Part shown: piece by piece, positions 1 through 8,586 of the stretch | How the letters are laid out: each line of letters opens with the position of its first letter | Numbering within the stretch: position 1 is the first letter of the stretch | Assembly (NCBI GenBank): GCA_024681565.1 | Contig: JAILAO010000018.1 | Location: 1-12,695 of the forward strand | From: Bacteroidales bacterium | GTDB lineage: Bacteria > Bacteroidota > Bacteroidia > Bacteroidales > UBA932 | Length of the DNA stretch: 12,695 nucleotides | Direction: 5' to 3' | Made by a program: the position numbers and the translations under genes | Notes under the pieces: generated by a model | Databases searched by the model: none | What the model was told of the DNA's origin: nothing | Seen by the model: the letters and a program-made list of their open reading frames with translations, nothing else

Positions 1-1039
1 ATTTCTGTTTCAGCAGTTCCACCGCCTCTGCGGAGAAACTGCGGACACGGGAGCCGTCCGTATATTTCCCCAGGAAGTAGTCGATCAGGCGGGGGATATC
101 GTCCCGGCGCTCGTCCAGCGAAGGGACCTTGATGACGATGACGCTGAGCCGGTGGTAGAGGTCCTCGCGGAAATTGCCCTTCTTGATCTCTTCCGTCAGA
201 TTCTTGTTGGTCGCCGCAATGACACGCACATCCACCTCGATGTCCTTGTCGGAACCGACGCGGGAAAGCTTTTTCTCCTGCAGTACCCGGAGCACCTTGG
301 CCTGTGCCGCCAGGCTCATGTCACCGATTTCGTCAAGGAAGAGGGTGCCGCCGTCGGCTTGCTCGAACTTGCCCTTGTGCTGCTTGATGGCGGATGTGAA
401 CGAACCTTTCTCGTGTCCGAAAAGTTCGCTCTCGATCAGTTCGCCCGGAATGGCGGCACAGTTGACCTCCACAAAAGGCATCGCACTGCGGTTGCTCTGC
501 TGGTGGAGATTGCGCGCCACCAGTTCCTTGCCGGAACCGTTGGGGCCGATGATGAGCACGCGCGCATCCGTGGGGGCCACTTTCGCGATCATCTCGCGGA
601 TATGCTGCATCGGAGCGGAATCACCGATCATGTCAGCACCGTACACCTTCTTCTTCAAGGCCTTGTTCTGCGTCGTCAGATTGACTTTCTCGGTAGCGTT
701 CTTGATCGTGATCAGGATGCGGTTGAGATCGAGGGGCTTCTGGACAAAGTCGAAAGCGCCTTTCTTGATGCACTCGACCGCGGTATCGATGTCGGCATGT
801 CCGGAAATCATCACCACCGCGGCGTCGATGCCCATCCTGGTCAATTTGTCCAACACCTCGATACCGTCCATACCCGGCATCTTGATATCGCAGAAAATGA
901 CGTCGAACTTCTCTTTTTCTACTTTCTGGAGCGCGATGGCACCATCTTCGGCCGTTTCTACCTCATAGCCCTCGTCGCCGAGGATTTCACCCAGCGAATT
1001 GCGGATCGCCCGCTCGTCATCAACAATCAATACTTTCAT
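1..1039 (-). CDS. Sigma-54-dependent response regulator, NtrC/AtoC type (C-terminus cut by window edge)
   Basis: Cytoplasmic two-component regulator: a histidine kinase phosphorylates the receiver domain, and the AAA+ domain then uses ATP to open sigma-54 promoter complexes. 346 residues are visible. Receiver, about residues 1-115: acidic pair D7/D8, phosphoacceptor D51 in DIKMP, switch S79, K101 before P102. AAA+ domain from about 135: Walker A GPNGSGK at 165-171, sigma-54 contact loop GSFTSA at 212-217 (classical form GAFTGA; the threonine is kept), Walker B TLFLDE at 232-237, likely arginine-finger region FREDLYHRL at 290-298. The frame is open at base 1, so the DNA-binding Fis-type helix-turn-helix expected near residues 400-450 lies outside. 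The ATG at 1039 follows the metG stop by 12 nt and there is no Shine-Dalgarno sequence. The family is certain; the kinase partner and target genes are unknown, and no kinase gene lies in this window. Confidence 0.95.
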   Translation of the reverse strand, partial: MKVLIVDDERAIRNSLGEILGDEGYEVETAEDGAIALQKVEKEKFDVIFCDIKMPGMDGIEVLDKLTRMGIDAAVVMISGHADIDTAVECIKKGAFDFVQKPLDLNRILITIKNATEKVNLTTQNKALKKKVYGADMIGDSAPMQHIREMIAKVAPTDARVLIIGPNGSGKELVARNLHQQSNRSAMPFVEVNCAAIPGELIESELFGHEKGSFTSAIKQHKGKFEQADGGTLFLDEIGDMSLAAQAKVLRVLQEKKLSRVGSDKDIEVDVRVIAATNKNLTEEIKKGNFREDLYHRLSVIVIKVPSLDERRDDIPRLIDYFLGKYTDGSRVRSFSAEAVELLKQK

Positions 1040-1051
1040 AACGCAGCATTT

Positions 1052-3079
1052 TTATCCAACAATCGAGCCATTGCTGACGGCCTCTTCCGGCGTGATGAAA
1101 CGCATCGATCCGTCTCCCTGCTTGGCCATCAGGATCATCCCGTGGCTCTCGATCCCGCGGATGGTCCGGGGTTTGAGGTTCGCCAGGATGCAGATCTGCT
1201 TGCCGACCATCGCCTCCGGGGTGTAATACTCCGCAATGCCGGATACGATCACGCGCCGGTCGATACCGGTGTCGATCGTCAGCTTGAGCAGCTTGTCCGT
1301 CTTGGGCACACGCTCCGCCTCCAGCACCGTAGCCGTGCGGATATCCATCTTCTCGAATTCTTCAAAACTGCATTCCTCCTTCTGGGGAGCCACCTGCCTG
1401 GCGGCCTCTGCCCTGGCGGCAGCCTCGCGCTCCGCCCGGATCTTGTCCAGACGCGCCAGCTGGGCGTCGATGGCTTCGTCTTCGATCTTGGCGAAAAGCA
1501 GCTCGGCAGCGCCCAGCTGGTGTCCGGCCGGCAGCAGCTGCGGACGGCCGAGAATCTCCCAATCCAACGGGGAACCGAGCATCGCCCGGAGCCGCGCTGC
1601 GGCGAAAGGCGTGAAAGGTTCGAACGCGATGGCCAGATCCGCACAGATCTGCAGGGAAATGTTGAGGATCGTCGCCGTCCGGTCGGGATCGGTCTTCGCC
1701 ACTTTCCAGGGCTCTGTGTCGGAGATGTATTTATTGCCGATGCGGGCGATGCCCATCGCATCCTTAAGCGCCTCGCGGAACTTGAAACCCTCGAGGTTTT
1801 TCTCCATCGAGGCCTTCAGCAGCGGGATCTGCGCCAGGACTTCCTTGTCGATTTCCTCCAGCGAGCCGCAGGCCGGCACCTTGCCGCCGAAATACTTGTG
1901 CGTGAGGACCATCGCCCGGTTGACGAAATTGCCGAAGATCGCCACGAGCTCACTGTTGTTGCGCTGCTGGAAATCCTTCCAGCTGAAATCATTGTCCTTG
2001 GTCTCCGGGGCATTGGCCGTGAGGACATAGCGCAGGACATCCTCTTTGCCGGGGAAATCCCGGAGGTATTCGTGCGCCCAGACCGCCCAGCCGCGGGAAG
2101 TCGAGATCTTGTCTCCCTCCAGGTTGAGGAATTCGTTGGCCGGGACGTTGTCCGGCAGGATGTACCCGTCTCCGTAGGCCTTGAGCATCGACGGGAAGAC
2201 GATGCAGTGGAACACGATATTGTCCTTGCCGATGAAATGGACCAGACGGGGGTCCGGCGACTTCCCCCACTTTTCCCAGCTGTCCGGGAGGGGTTCCGGC
2301 GTATTGGAAATATATCCGATCGGCGCATCGAACCAGACATAGAGGACTTTGCCCTCTGCGCCCTCTACCGGCACCGGCACGCCCCAGTCGAGGTCGCGGG
2401 TGACGGCGCGCGGCTGCAGGCCGCCGTCCAGCCAGCTTTTGACCTGGCCGTAAACATTGGAGCGCCATTCCTGATGGCCTTCGAGGATCCACGCACGCAG
2501 CCAGGCTTCATAATCCTGGAGCGGGAGGTACCAGTGGGTCGTCTTTTTCTTGATGGGCGCTGCACCGCTGAGCTTGCTCCGGGGGTTGATCAGCTCCTCG
2601 GGACTGAGGGTGCTCCCGCATTTTTCGCACTGGTCGCCGTAGGCGCCTTCGTTGCCGCAGCGGGGGCAGGTTCCCACGATGTAGCGGTCCGCCAGGAAGG
2701 TCTTGGCCTCCGGGTCATAGTACTGTTCGCTCTCCCGGGTGATGAATTTCCCCTCGTCATACAGTTTGCGGAAGAAACCCGAAGCATTCTTGGCGTGCAC
2801 CTCGGAAGAAGTCCGGCCGTAGATGTCGAAATGGATGCCCAGGCCTTCGAAGGAGTCTTTGATGATGCCGTGGTAACGGTCCACGATATCCTGCGGCGTG
2901 CATCCCTGCTGACGGGCTTTGATGGTGATCGGGACGCCGTGCTCATCGGAGCCGCAGACATACAGGACCTCTTCGCCGCGCATGCGCAGGTAGCGCACAT
3001 AGATGTCGGCAGGCACATAGACACCGGCCAGATGGCCGATGTGGATCGGACCGTTGGCGTAAGGCAGCGCACAGGTCAC
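1052..3079 (-). CDS. metG: Methionine--tRNA ligase with C-terminal tRNA-binding domain
   Basis: Cytoplasmic class I aminoacyl-tRNA synthetase that joins methionine to tRNA-Met using ATP. Numbered from the GTG at 3079 (675 aa): HIGH signature at residues 13-16, a zinc knuckle with C138, C141, C151 and C154, the KMSKS equivalent KISTS at 324-328, an anticodon-binding helical domain from about 365 to 520, a charged linker near 540-570, and an EMAP/Trbp111-type tRNA-binding OB domain from about 574 to the end. This long dimeric form is typical of Bacteroides relatives. The start is odd: GTG at 3079 is the first conventional start codon in the frame, yet it cuts into the first beta strand. The ten codons upstream read KDKKFKSTIV, which resembles the N-terminus of Bacteroides MetG, and are preceded by ATA at 3109. 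The true protein may therefore be about 685 aa. Downstream of dnaG on the same strand. Confidence 0.97.
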   Translation of the reverse strand: MTCALPYANGPIHIGHLAGVYVPADIYVRYLRMRGEEVLYVCGSDEHGVPITIKARQQGCTPQDIVDRYHGIIKDSFEGLGIHFDIYGRTSSEVHAKNASGFFRKLYDEGKFITRESEQYYDPEAKTFLADRYIVGTCPRCGNEGAYGDQCEKCGSTLSPEELINPRSKLSGAAPIKKKTTHWYLPLQDYEAWLRAWILEGHQEWRSNVYGQVKSWLDGGLQPRAVTRDLDWGVPVPVEGAEGKVLYVWFDAPIGYISNTPEPLPDSWEKWGKSPDPRLVHFIGKDNIVFHCIVFPSMLKAYGDGYILPDNVPANEFLNLEGDKISTSRGWAVWAHEYLRDFPGKEDVLRYVLTANAPETKDNDFSWKDFQQRNNSELVAIFGNFVNRAMVLTHKYFGGKVPACGSLEEIDKEVLAQIPLLKASMEKNLEGFKFREALKDAMGIARIGNKYISDTEPWKVAKTDPDRTATILNISLQICADLAIAFEPFTPFAAARLRAMLGSPLDWEILGRPQLLPAGHQLGAAELLFAKIEDEAIDAQLARLDKIRAEREAAARAEAARQVAPQKEECSFEEFEKMDIRTATVLEAERVPKTDKLLKLTIDTGIDRRVIVSGIAEYYTPEAMVGKQICILANLKPRTIRGIESHGMILMAKQGDGSMRFITPEEAVSNGSIVG

Positions 3080-3109
3080 AATGGTACTTTTGAATTTTTT
3101 GTCCTTTAT
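3077..3109 (-). other. Uncertain metG start; ATAA junction with dnaG
   Basis: The minus strand reads ATAA at 3109-3106: the last three bases are the dnaG stop codon, and ATA is in frame with metG. In-frame start options are ATA (3109), ATT (3082) and GTG (3079); no ATG or TTG occurs in this stretch. An ATGA overlap, with dnaG ending in TGA, would be the expected arrangement, since recQ and dnaG overlap the same way as GTGA. A single G-to-A difference converts ATGA into ATAA while still leaving dnaG a stop codon. Whether initiation really uses ATA, or falls back to GTG, cannot be settled from the sequence. Confidence 0.55.
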
Positions 3110-5106
3110 CTGTTGTTTTTTTCTCTTCTCATTTTCTGTCGGATCCGACGCTGGGCCGTCTGGATCTTGATCATTTCCTGGAGCACGGCGGCCTCCTGGT
3201 CCGCCGGCAGCTCCGGCAGGCTCCGCCGGAGGGCGTCATAGCGGTCCTGCATCCGGCGCTCCGCATAGTTCAGGATGGCGCGGGGCACCTGGGCCACCAG
3301 CCAGGAAGACTTGGTGGTCAGGGCGTTTTCGAACGCCTGTACCGTCAGGCGGTATTTTTCGGTAGAAAGCTCCGCGACGACCCCCGCCACGCGGCGGTCT
3401 TCGCTGTCCAGCAGGCGCCTGACGATCTCCTCCTGCTGCTCTCCTTCTTCATAACGGGCCATATAGGCCCCGTAAACGGCGGCATAGGCGCTGTTGGCCA
3501 TCTGCGTACCGTCGCTGAATGCATCCCGGATAAAGTCCGCCACGGTGGGTTTGTCCAACTCATTGCCGCTGTAGTAGTCCGAGTCGCTCTCGAAATCCAG
3601 CTCGTCACAGCCATAACGGAGCAGGAAATACAGCAGGTCCCGCTCCGCGGGAGCCAGGGTGCGGTTCTCTTCGGTCCAGGTACCGGTCTCCGCCGGAGCC
3701 TCCGCTTCGGGCTGGGGATCGCCGGTGACCGCCCGGTATGCTGTCGGCGCCCAGCCGTTCTGCCGGCGCCGCTCCTCGCGTTCCGCCGCTTTCCGGGCCT
3801 CGTCCTGCAGATGGCGCCGGGTCCGGTTGATCCGGTCGAACAGGATGGACACTTCGATACCGAACTGCTGCGCCGTGGCTTCTGCATACGTAGAGCGCTT
3901 GACCGCATCCGGGATCTGCGCGATCGTGTCCGCGATATCATTGATCAGACCCGCTTTCTTCAGCGGATCGCCGGCTGCCTGGGCGAGCAGCAGGTCGGTC
4001 TTGAAAACGATGAAATCCTTTTCGTTCTCCGCGATGAAGGAGCGTACCTCCTCCAGGGTATGTTTCCGGGAGAACGAATCCGGATCCTCCCCGTCGGGCA
4101 GCAGCACGACGTGCACGTTCATCCCCTCGGCGAGCACCATCGAGATGCCGCGCAGCGCGGCGTGGATCCCGGCCGAGTCACCGTCATACATGATCGTGAT
4201 GTTCTCCGTGAACTTCTTGATGAGGCGCACCTGCTCCACGGTGAGCGAAGTCCCGCACGAGGCCACCACGTTGGTGATGCCGAGCTGGTGCATCATCACC
4301 ACGTCCACATTGCCTTCCACCAGGATGCAGCGGTCTTCCCGGGCGATGTCGCTTTTCGCGAAATAGATGCCCAGCAGGTTGCGGCTCTTGATGTAGATCT
4401 CCGTCTCCGGCGAATTGACATATTTCGCCGGATTGTCCGCACGCAGGGTACGGCCGCTGAAGGCGATCACCCGCCCGCTCACGGAATGGATCGGGAACAT
4501 CACGCGCTCCCGGAACTTGTCGCTGAGCGATCCGTCCTCATTCTGAACGGCCAGTCCTGCCGCGACCAGGTATTCGTCCTTGTATCCGGCCTTGCGAGCC
4601 GCGTCCACCAGGGCGGTGCGCCCGGACGGCGCCCAGCCCAGGCCCCATTTCCCGATCGTGGCGTCTTCGATGCCGCGCGTACGGTAGTAGGCATAGCCCA
4701 CGGCCCGGCCCTCGCCGCCCTTGAGCTGGTCGGAAAAGAATTGCCGGGCGAACTCGGACACCAGCAGCAGGCTCTCGCTGCGCTGGCGCCGGGCGATATC
4801 CTCTGCGGTCTCTTCCTCTTCGACGATCTCGATATGGTATTTGCGGGCCAGGTAGCGCAGCGCCTCCACGTACGAGCAGTGCTCCTGCTCCATCACGAAA
4901 CCGACAGCCGTACCGGCCTTGCCGCAGCCGAAACACTTGTAGATGCCCTTGGAAGGCGATACATAGAAGGAGGGTGTCTTCTCATTGTGGAACGGGCAGC
5001 AAGCCACGAAATTGGCCCCGCGGCGCTTCAGCGTCACGTAATCGCTCACCACATCCGCAATCTGTGCGGTGTCCAGAATCAGGTTGACGGTCTCCTGGGG
5101 TATCAC
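3106..5106 (-). CDS. dnaG: DNA primase
   Basis: Synthesises RNA primers for chromosomal replication together with the replicative helicase DnaB. The 666 aa protein has an N-terminal CHC2 zinc-binding domain with C37, H40, C58 and C61 (CPFHNEKTPSF at 37-47), then the RNA polymerase core with RVMFPIHS at 201-208 and YVNSPET at 229-235. The TOPRIM catalytic part has E264 in VEG and the metal-binding DGD at 308-310. A charged stretch near 434-450 leads to a divergent C-terminal region from about 480, the expected helicase-interaction domain. The usual tyrosine in EGYxDV is asparagine here (EGNVDV, 264-269). The start is GTG at 5106, which overlaps the recQ TGA stop as GTGA; homologues begin at the same place (MI..QT/ET pattern), so this start is favoured. 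Probably translationally coupled to recQ, and co-transcribed with metG. Confidence 0.97.
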   Translation of the reverse strand: MIPQETVNLILDTAQIADVVSDYVTLKRRGANFVACCPFHNEKTPSFYVSPSKGIYKCFGCGKAGTAVGFVMEQEHCSYVEALRYLARKYHIEIVEEEETAEDIARRQRSESLLLVSEFARQFFSDQLKGGEGRAVGYAYYRTRGIEDATIGKWGLGWAPSGRTALVDAARKAGYKDEYLVAAGLAVQNEDGSLSDKFRERVMFPIHSVSGRVIAFSGRTLRADNPAKYVNSPETEIYIKSRNLLGIYFAKSDIAREDRCILVEGNVDVVMMHQLGITNVVASCGTSLTVEQVRLIKKFTENITIMYDGDSAGIHAALRGISMVLAEGMNVHVVLLPDGEDPDSFSRKHTLEEVRSFIAENEKDFIVFKTDLLLAQAAGDPLKKAGLINDIADTIAQIPDAVKRSTYAEATAQQFGIEVSILFDRINRTRRHLQDEARKAAEREERRRQNGWAPTAYRAVTGDPQPEAEAPAETGTWTEENRTLAPAERDLLYFLLRYGCDELDFESDSDYYSGNELDKPTVADFIRDAFSDGTQMANSAYAAVYGAYMARYEEGEQQEEIVRRLLDSEDRRVAGVVAELSTEKYRLTVQAFENALTTKSSWLVAQVPRAILNYAERRMQDRYDALRRSLPELPADQEAAVLQEMIKIQTAQRRIRQKMRREKNNR

Positions 5107-7316
5107 GACGCGATCTCACAAAGGAATTTGAGCCGGACCAGCCGGACTTCGTTCTCATAATAATCCGGCCCCAGGGCGTCAATGGCGGACTGGATGTCGT
5201 CCGACGTCGCCTCTTCCTTGAAATACCTGTAGATCTCCTCCACGATATCCTCGTCCAGATTCGCTTCTATGTAATAGTCCAGATTGAGTTTGGTGCCGCT
5301 GGAAACGATGGCCTCGATCTCGGTCAGAAGCTCCTCCATCTCCATCCCGCGCGCATCCGCGATGTCCTCCAGGGACATCCGCCGGTCGATGCTCTGGATG
5401 ATGGCGACCTTGGATGCGGATTTGTTGGGCGTGGACTTCACCACGAAGTCGTCCGGACGCTCGATTTCGTTTTCTTCTACGTATTTCTGGATCAGTTTGA
5501 TGAATTCCTCACCGAACTTGCGGGCCTTGCCCTCCCCGACACCCTGGCAGTTCTTGAGCTCCTCGAAGGTGATCGGATAGAGGATGGACATATCCTCCAG
5601 GGCGGGATCGCCGAAGATGATCCAGGGCTGGAGCTTGAGGCGTTTGCCCAGGTCCTTGCGCAGTTCCTTGAGCATGGCCAGCAGGACAGGGTCGCCGGCC
5701 CCGCCGCCGGATTTCATGGCCACGGCGGCAGCCGCTTCCTCTTCGTCCTCCTCGTCGTCGCCCTTGCCGGCGAATACCCGGTCCTCCACCAGACGCAGCT
5801 CCCAGGGTTCGGCCAGGAATCTCCGGCCGGCATCCGTCACATGGATCAGGCCATAGGTCTCGATCTCCTTAGTGAGCAGATGGGCGATCAGCCCCTGGTG
5901 GATGACGGTACACCAGAACTTCTCGGAACGGGGTTTGCCCGCACCGAAAAACTCGAGCGCATCGTGTTTGTAGGACTTGATCAGCGAATTGGACACGCCG
6001 GCCAGGATGTTGGCCAGGTGGTCCAGCTTGAAATGCTCGGGCAGCGCCTCGATCAGACGGATGACCAGCTGCATCTCCTTGCGGCCGTCGAAGGTCTGCT
6101 TGGGATGGAGACAATTGTCGCAGCACTGGCAGTTCTCCTGGGTGAAATCCTCTCCGAAATAGTTCAGGAGCAGTTTCCTCCGGCACTGGCTCGATTCCGC
6201 ATAGGCCAGCACCTCGGAGAGCAGCTGGCGGCTGATCTCCTGTTCGGCGATGGGCTTGCCCTGCATGAATTTCTCCAGCTTCTGGATATCCTTGTAGCTG
6301 TAGTAGGCGATGCAGATGCCCTCCTGGCCATCCCGGCCGGCACGGCCGGTTTCCTGGTAATAACTCTCGATGCTCTTCGGGATGTCGTAGTGGATCACAA
6401 AACGGATGTCCGGTTTGTCGATACCCATTCCGAAAGCGATCGTCGCCACGATCACCTGCACCTCTTCCATCAGGAACCTGTCCTGGTTCTCCGCACGGAC
6501 CTTCGCCTCCAGGCCGGCATGGTAGGGCAGGGCCTTGATGCCGTTGATGCACAGGAGTTCCGCCATCTCCTCCACCTTCTTACGGCTGAGACAGTAGATG
6601 ATGCCCGATTTGCCGGGATGCTGGCGGATGAATTTGATCAGATCCTTTTCGGGATCGACCTTGTCCCGGATCTCGTAGTACAGGTTGGGGCGGTTGAACG
6701 AAGACTTGAAGACCGCGGCGCCGGGAATGCCCAGATTCTTGAGGATGTCGCTCTGGACCTTGGGGGTGGCCGTGGCCGTCAGGGCGATGATGGGGGCCCG
6801 CCCGATCTGGTCCACCAGCGTGCGGATGCGGCGGTACTCCGGACGGAAGTCATGACCCCATTCGGAGATACAGTGCGCCTCGTCCACGGCATAGAACGAG
6901 ATCTTGACCTCCCGCAGCAGCTGTACGTTCTCTTCCTTGGTCAGGGACTCGGGTGCGACGTACAGCAGCCGGGTGCGGCCGGAGAGCAGGTCTTCCCGGA
7001 CCTCGTCGATCTGCTGGCGGGTCAGGGACGAATTGAGGAAATGCGCGATGCTCTCCGATCCTGCCACGAAACCGCGGAGCAGGTCGACCTGGTTCTTCAT
7101 CAGGGCGATCAGCGGGGAGATGACGATTGCAGTTCCTTCCATCACCAGAGCCGGCAACTGATAACACAACGACTTGCCGCCCCCGGTGGGCATCAGGACG
7201 AAGGCGTCACCCCCTCCAATCAGGTGCGTGATGACTTGTTCCTGGTCCGCCTTGAAGGCATCATAGCCGAAGAACTCCTTGAGAGTCTTGTGTATCTGTG
7301 CCGAATCCGGTATCAT
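5103..7316 (-). CDS. recQ: ATP-dependent DNA helicase RecQ
   Basis: A 3'-5' superfamily 2 helicase acting in recombination repair and stalled-fork processing. 737 aa. Helicase lobes: Walker A PTGGGKS at 43-49, Walker B DEAH at 145-148, RecQ aromatic-rich loop HDFRPEY at 155-161, motif VI QETGRAGRDG at 321-330. The zinc site uses C378, C396, C399 and C402, followed by the winged-helix RQC domain to about 515. A low-complexity acidic and alanine/glycine linker (about 519-541) precedes an HRDC domain at about 542-618. The last 120 residues form an extra helical region containing a likely helix-turn-helix (HTH_40-like, around 635-670), as in many long Bacteroidota RecQ proteins and absent from E. 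coli RecQ (about 610 aa). The ATG at 7316 lies 7 nt after the DUF1015 stop, and the TGA stop overlaps the dnaG GTG. Confidence 0.96.
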   Translation of the reverse strand: MIPDSAQIHKTLKEFFGYDAFKADQEQVITHLIGGGDAFVLMPTGGGKSLCYQLPALVMEGTAIVISPLIALMKNQVDLLRGFVAGSESIAHFLNSSLTRQQIDEVREDLLSGRTRLLYVAPESLTKEENVQLLREVKISFYAVDEAHCISEWGHDFRPEYRRIRTLVDQIGRAPIIALTATATPKVQSDILKNLGIPGAAVFKSSFNRPNLYYEIRDKVDPEKDLIKFIRQHPGKSGIIYCLSRKKVEEMAELLCINGIKALPYHAGLEAKVRAENQDRFLMEEVQVIVATIAFGMGIDKPDIRFVIHYDIPKSIESYYQETGRAGRDGQEGICIAYYSYKDIQKLEKFMQGKPIAEQEISRQLLSEVLAYAESSQCRRKLLLNYFGEDFTQENCQCCDNCLHPKQTFDGRKEMQLVIRLIEALPEHFKLDHLANILAGVSNSLIKSYKHDALEFFGAGKPRSEKFWCTVIHQGLIAHLLTKEIETYGLIHVTDAGRRFLAEPWELRLVEDRVFAGKGDDEEDEEEAAAAVAMKSGGGAGDPVLLAMLKELRKDLGKRLKLQPWIIFGDPALEDMSILYPITFEELKNCQGVGEGKARKFGEEFIKLIQKYVEENEIERPDDFVVKSTPNKSASKVAIIQSIDRRMSLEDIADARGMEMEELLTEIEAIVSSGTKLNLDYYIEANLDEDIVEEIYRYFKEEATSDDIQSAIDALGPDYYENEVRLVRLKFLCEIAS

Positions 7317-7323
7317 AAGCCTG

Positions 7324-8565
7324 TCAGTCTAAAGTATGAATCGCAAGTCCGGAACGGAGTTTGGGCTCGAACCACGTGGTCTTGGGCGGCATGATCCGTC
7401 CGCTGTCCGCGATGTCGATCAGCTGTTTCATCGAGACGGGATACAGGGCGAAGGCCACGGCCATCTCGCCACTGTCCACGCGGCGGGAAAGCTCTTCCAG
7501 GCCGCGGATACCGCCGACGAAGTCAATCCGTTTATCTGTACGCAGGTCCTTGATCCCGAGCAGCTTGTCCAGCACCAGACCGGACAGGATGGTAACATCC
7601 AGTACGCCGATCGGATCGGAATCGTCGTAGCGGCCCGGCTTCGCCGAGAGCGAATACCATTTGCCGCCGAGGTACATCGAGAAATTGTGCAGCGCGCAGG
7701 GATGATAGACTTCCGTGCCTTTTTCCTCTACGGTGAAGTCCTCCGCCAGGCGGGCGAGCAGGGTGTCGGCGTCCATCCCGTTCAGATCCTTGACCACGCG
7801 GTTGTAGTCGATGATCTTGAGCTGGCTCTCCGGGAAGCAGACCGCCATGAAGAAATTGTATTCCTCGTTCCCGGTATGGGCCGGGTTGTGTGCGCGTTTC
7901 TCGGCGCCGACCCGGGCTGCGGCGGCCGTCCGGTGATGGCCGTCAGCCACGTAGAAGGCGTCCACCTCCCCCGTGAACAGCTCCGTGATGCGCGCGATGA
8001 CGGCATCGTCGTCGATGACCCAGAGCTCGTGCCCGAAGCCGTTCTCGTCCGTAAAACGGAATTCGGAAGGCTTTGCGGCGGCGGCCGCGACGATGGCATT
8101 GAGCTCGGCGTTGTCCTTGTAGGAGAAGAATACCGGTTCGATGTTGGCATTCTGGATGCGGACATGCACCATCCGGTCGTCTTCTTTGTCCTTGCGGGTC
8201 AGTTCATGCTTTTTGATGATGCCGGACGCGTAATCGTCCGTATGGGCGCAGAGCACGAGTCCGTACTGTGTACGGCTGCCCATCGTCTGCGCATAGACAT
8301 AATAACAGGGCTTGGCATCCCGTACGAGCCATCCGTGCCTCTGCCAGGCCTGGAAGTTTTCGACAGCTTTTTCATACACGGCCGGGTCGTGGTCGGGAAG
8401 GATCGGGTCGAAGTCTATTTCAGGTTTGGTGATGTGCAACAGGGATTTCTCCCCGGCCATCCGCTTTGCTTCTTCAGAGTTCAGGACATCATAGGGCGGT
8501 GCCGCGACTTGCGTCACGATGTCTTTAGGCGGCCGCAAAGCCGCGAAAGGTTTGACTCGTACCAT
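7324..8565 (-). CDS. DUF1015 (COG4198) family protein, function unproven
   Basis: 413 aa soluble protein with no signal peptide or membrane segment. It matches the DUF1015 family: N-terminus KPFAALRPP, APPYDVLNS at 22-30, KKHELTRKDKEDDR at 118-131, and the family hallmark ADGHHRTAA at 207-215. The DGHHR loop resembles the nucleotide-binding motif of the ParB/sulfiredoxin/SerK fold, which includes free-serine kinases; that link is my inference. DUF1015 genes often lie beside serA and serC in Bacteroidota and other phyla, as here. The frame can be opened further to a TTG at 8616, but that codon lies inside the -33 box of the predicted promoter, and homologues begin at the M(V/A)xxKPF position, so the ATG at 8565 is preferred. 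First gene of the unit leading into recQ. Confidence 0.9.
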   Translation of the reverse strand: MVRVKPFAALRPPKDIVTQVAAPPYDVLNSEEAKRMAGEKSLLHITKPEIDFDPILPDHDPAVYEKAVENFQAWQRHGWLVRDAKPCYYVYAQTMGSRTQYGLVLCAHTDDYASGIIKKHELTRKDKEDDRMVHVRIQNANIEPVFFSYKDNAELNAIVAAAAAKPSEFRFTDENGFGHELWVIDDDAVIARITELFTGEVDAFYVADGHHRTAAAARVGAEKRAHNPAHTGNEEYNFFMAVCFPESQLKIIDYNRVVKDLNGMDADTLLARLAEDFTVEEKGTEVYHPCALHNFSMYLGGKWYSLSAKPGRYDDSDPIGVLDVTILSGLVLDKLLGIKDLRTDKRIDFVGGIRGLEELSRRVDSGEMAVAFALYPVSMKQLIDIADSGRIMPPKTTWFEPKLRSGLAIHTLD

Positions 8566-8586
8566 AATTTCAAACAAATCTATATC

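Noticed and set aside
152..3241. A plus-strand open frame of more than 1000 codons opposite metG and the response regulator
   Set aside because: It is antisense to two genes with full sets of catalytic motifs, shows no domain pattern of its own, and crosses gene borders. GC-rich third positions readily keep the opposite frame open.
8569..8582. TAGATTTG as the main -7 box of the DUF1015 promoter
   Set aside because: It matches the consensus but has no TTTG at the right distance upstream, whereas TACCTTCG at 8587-8594 has TTTG exactly 19 nt away. Kept as a secondary option only.
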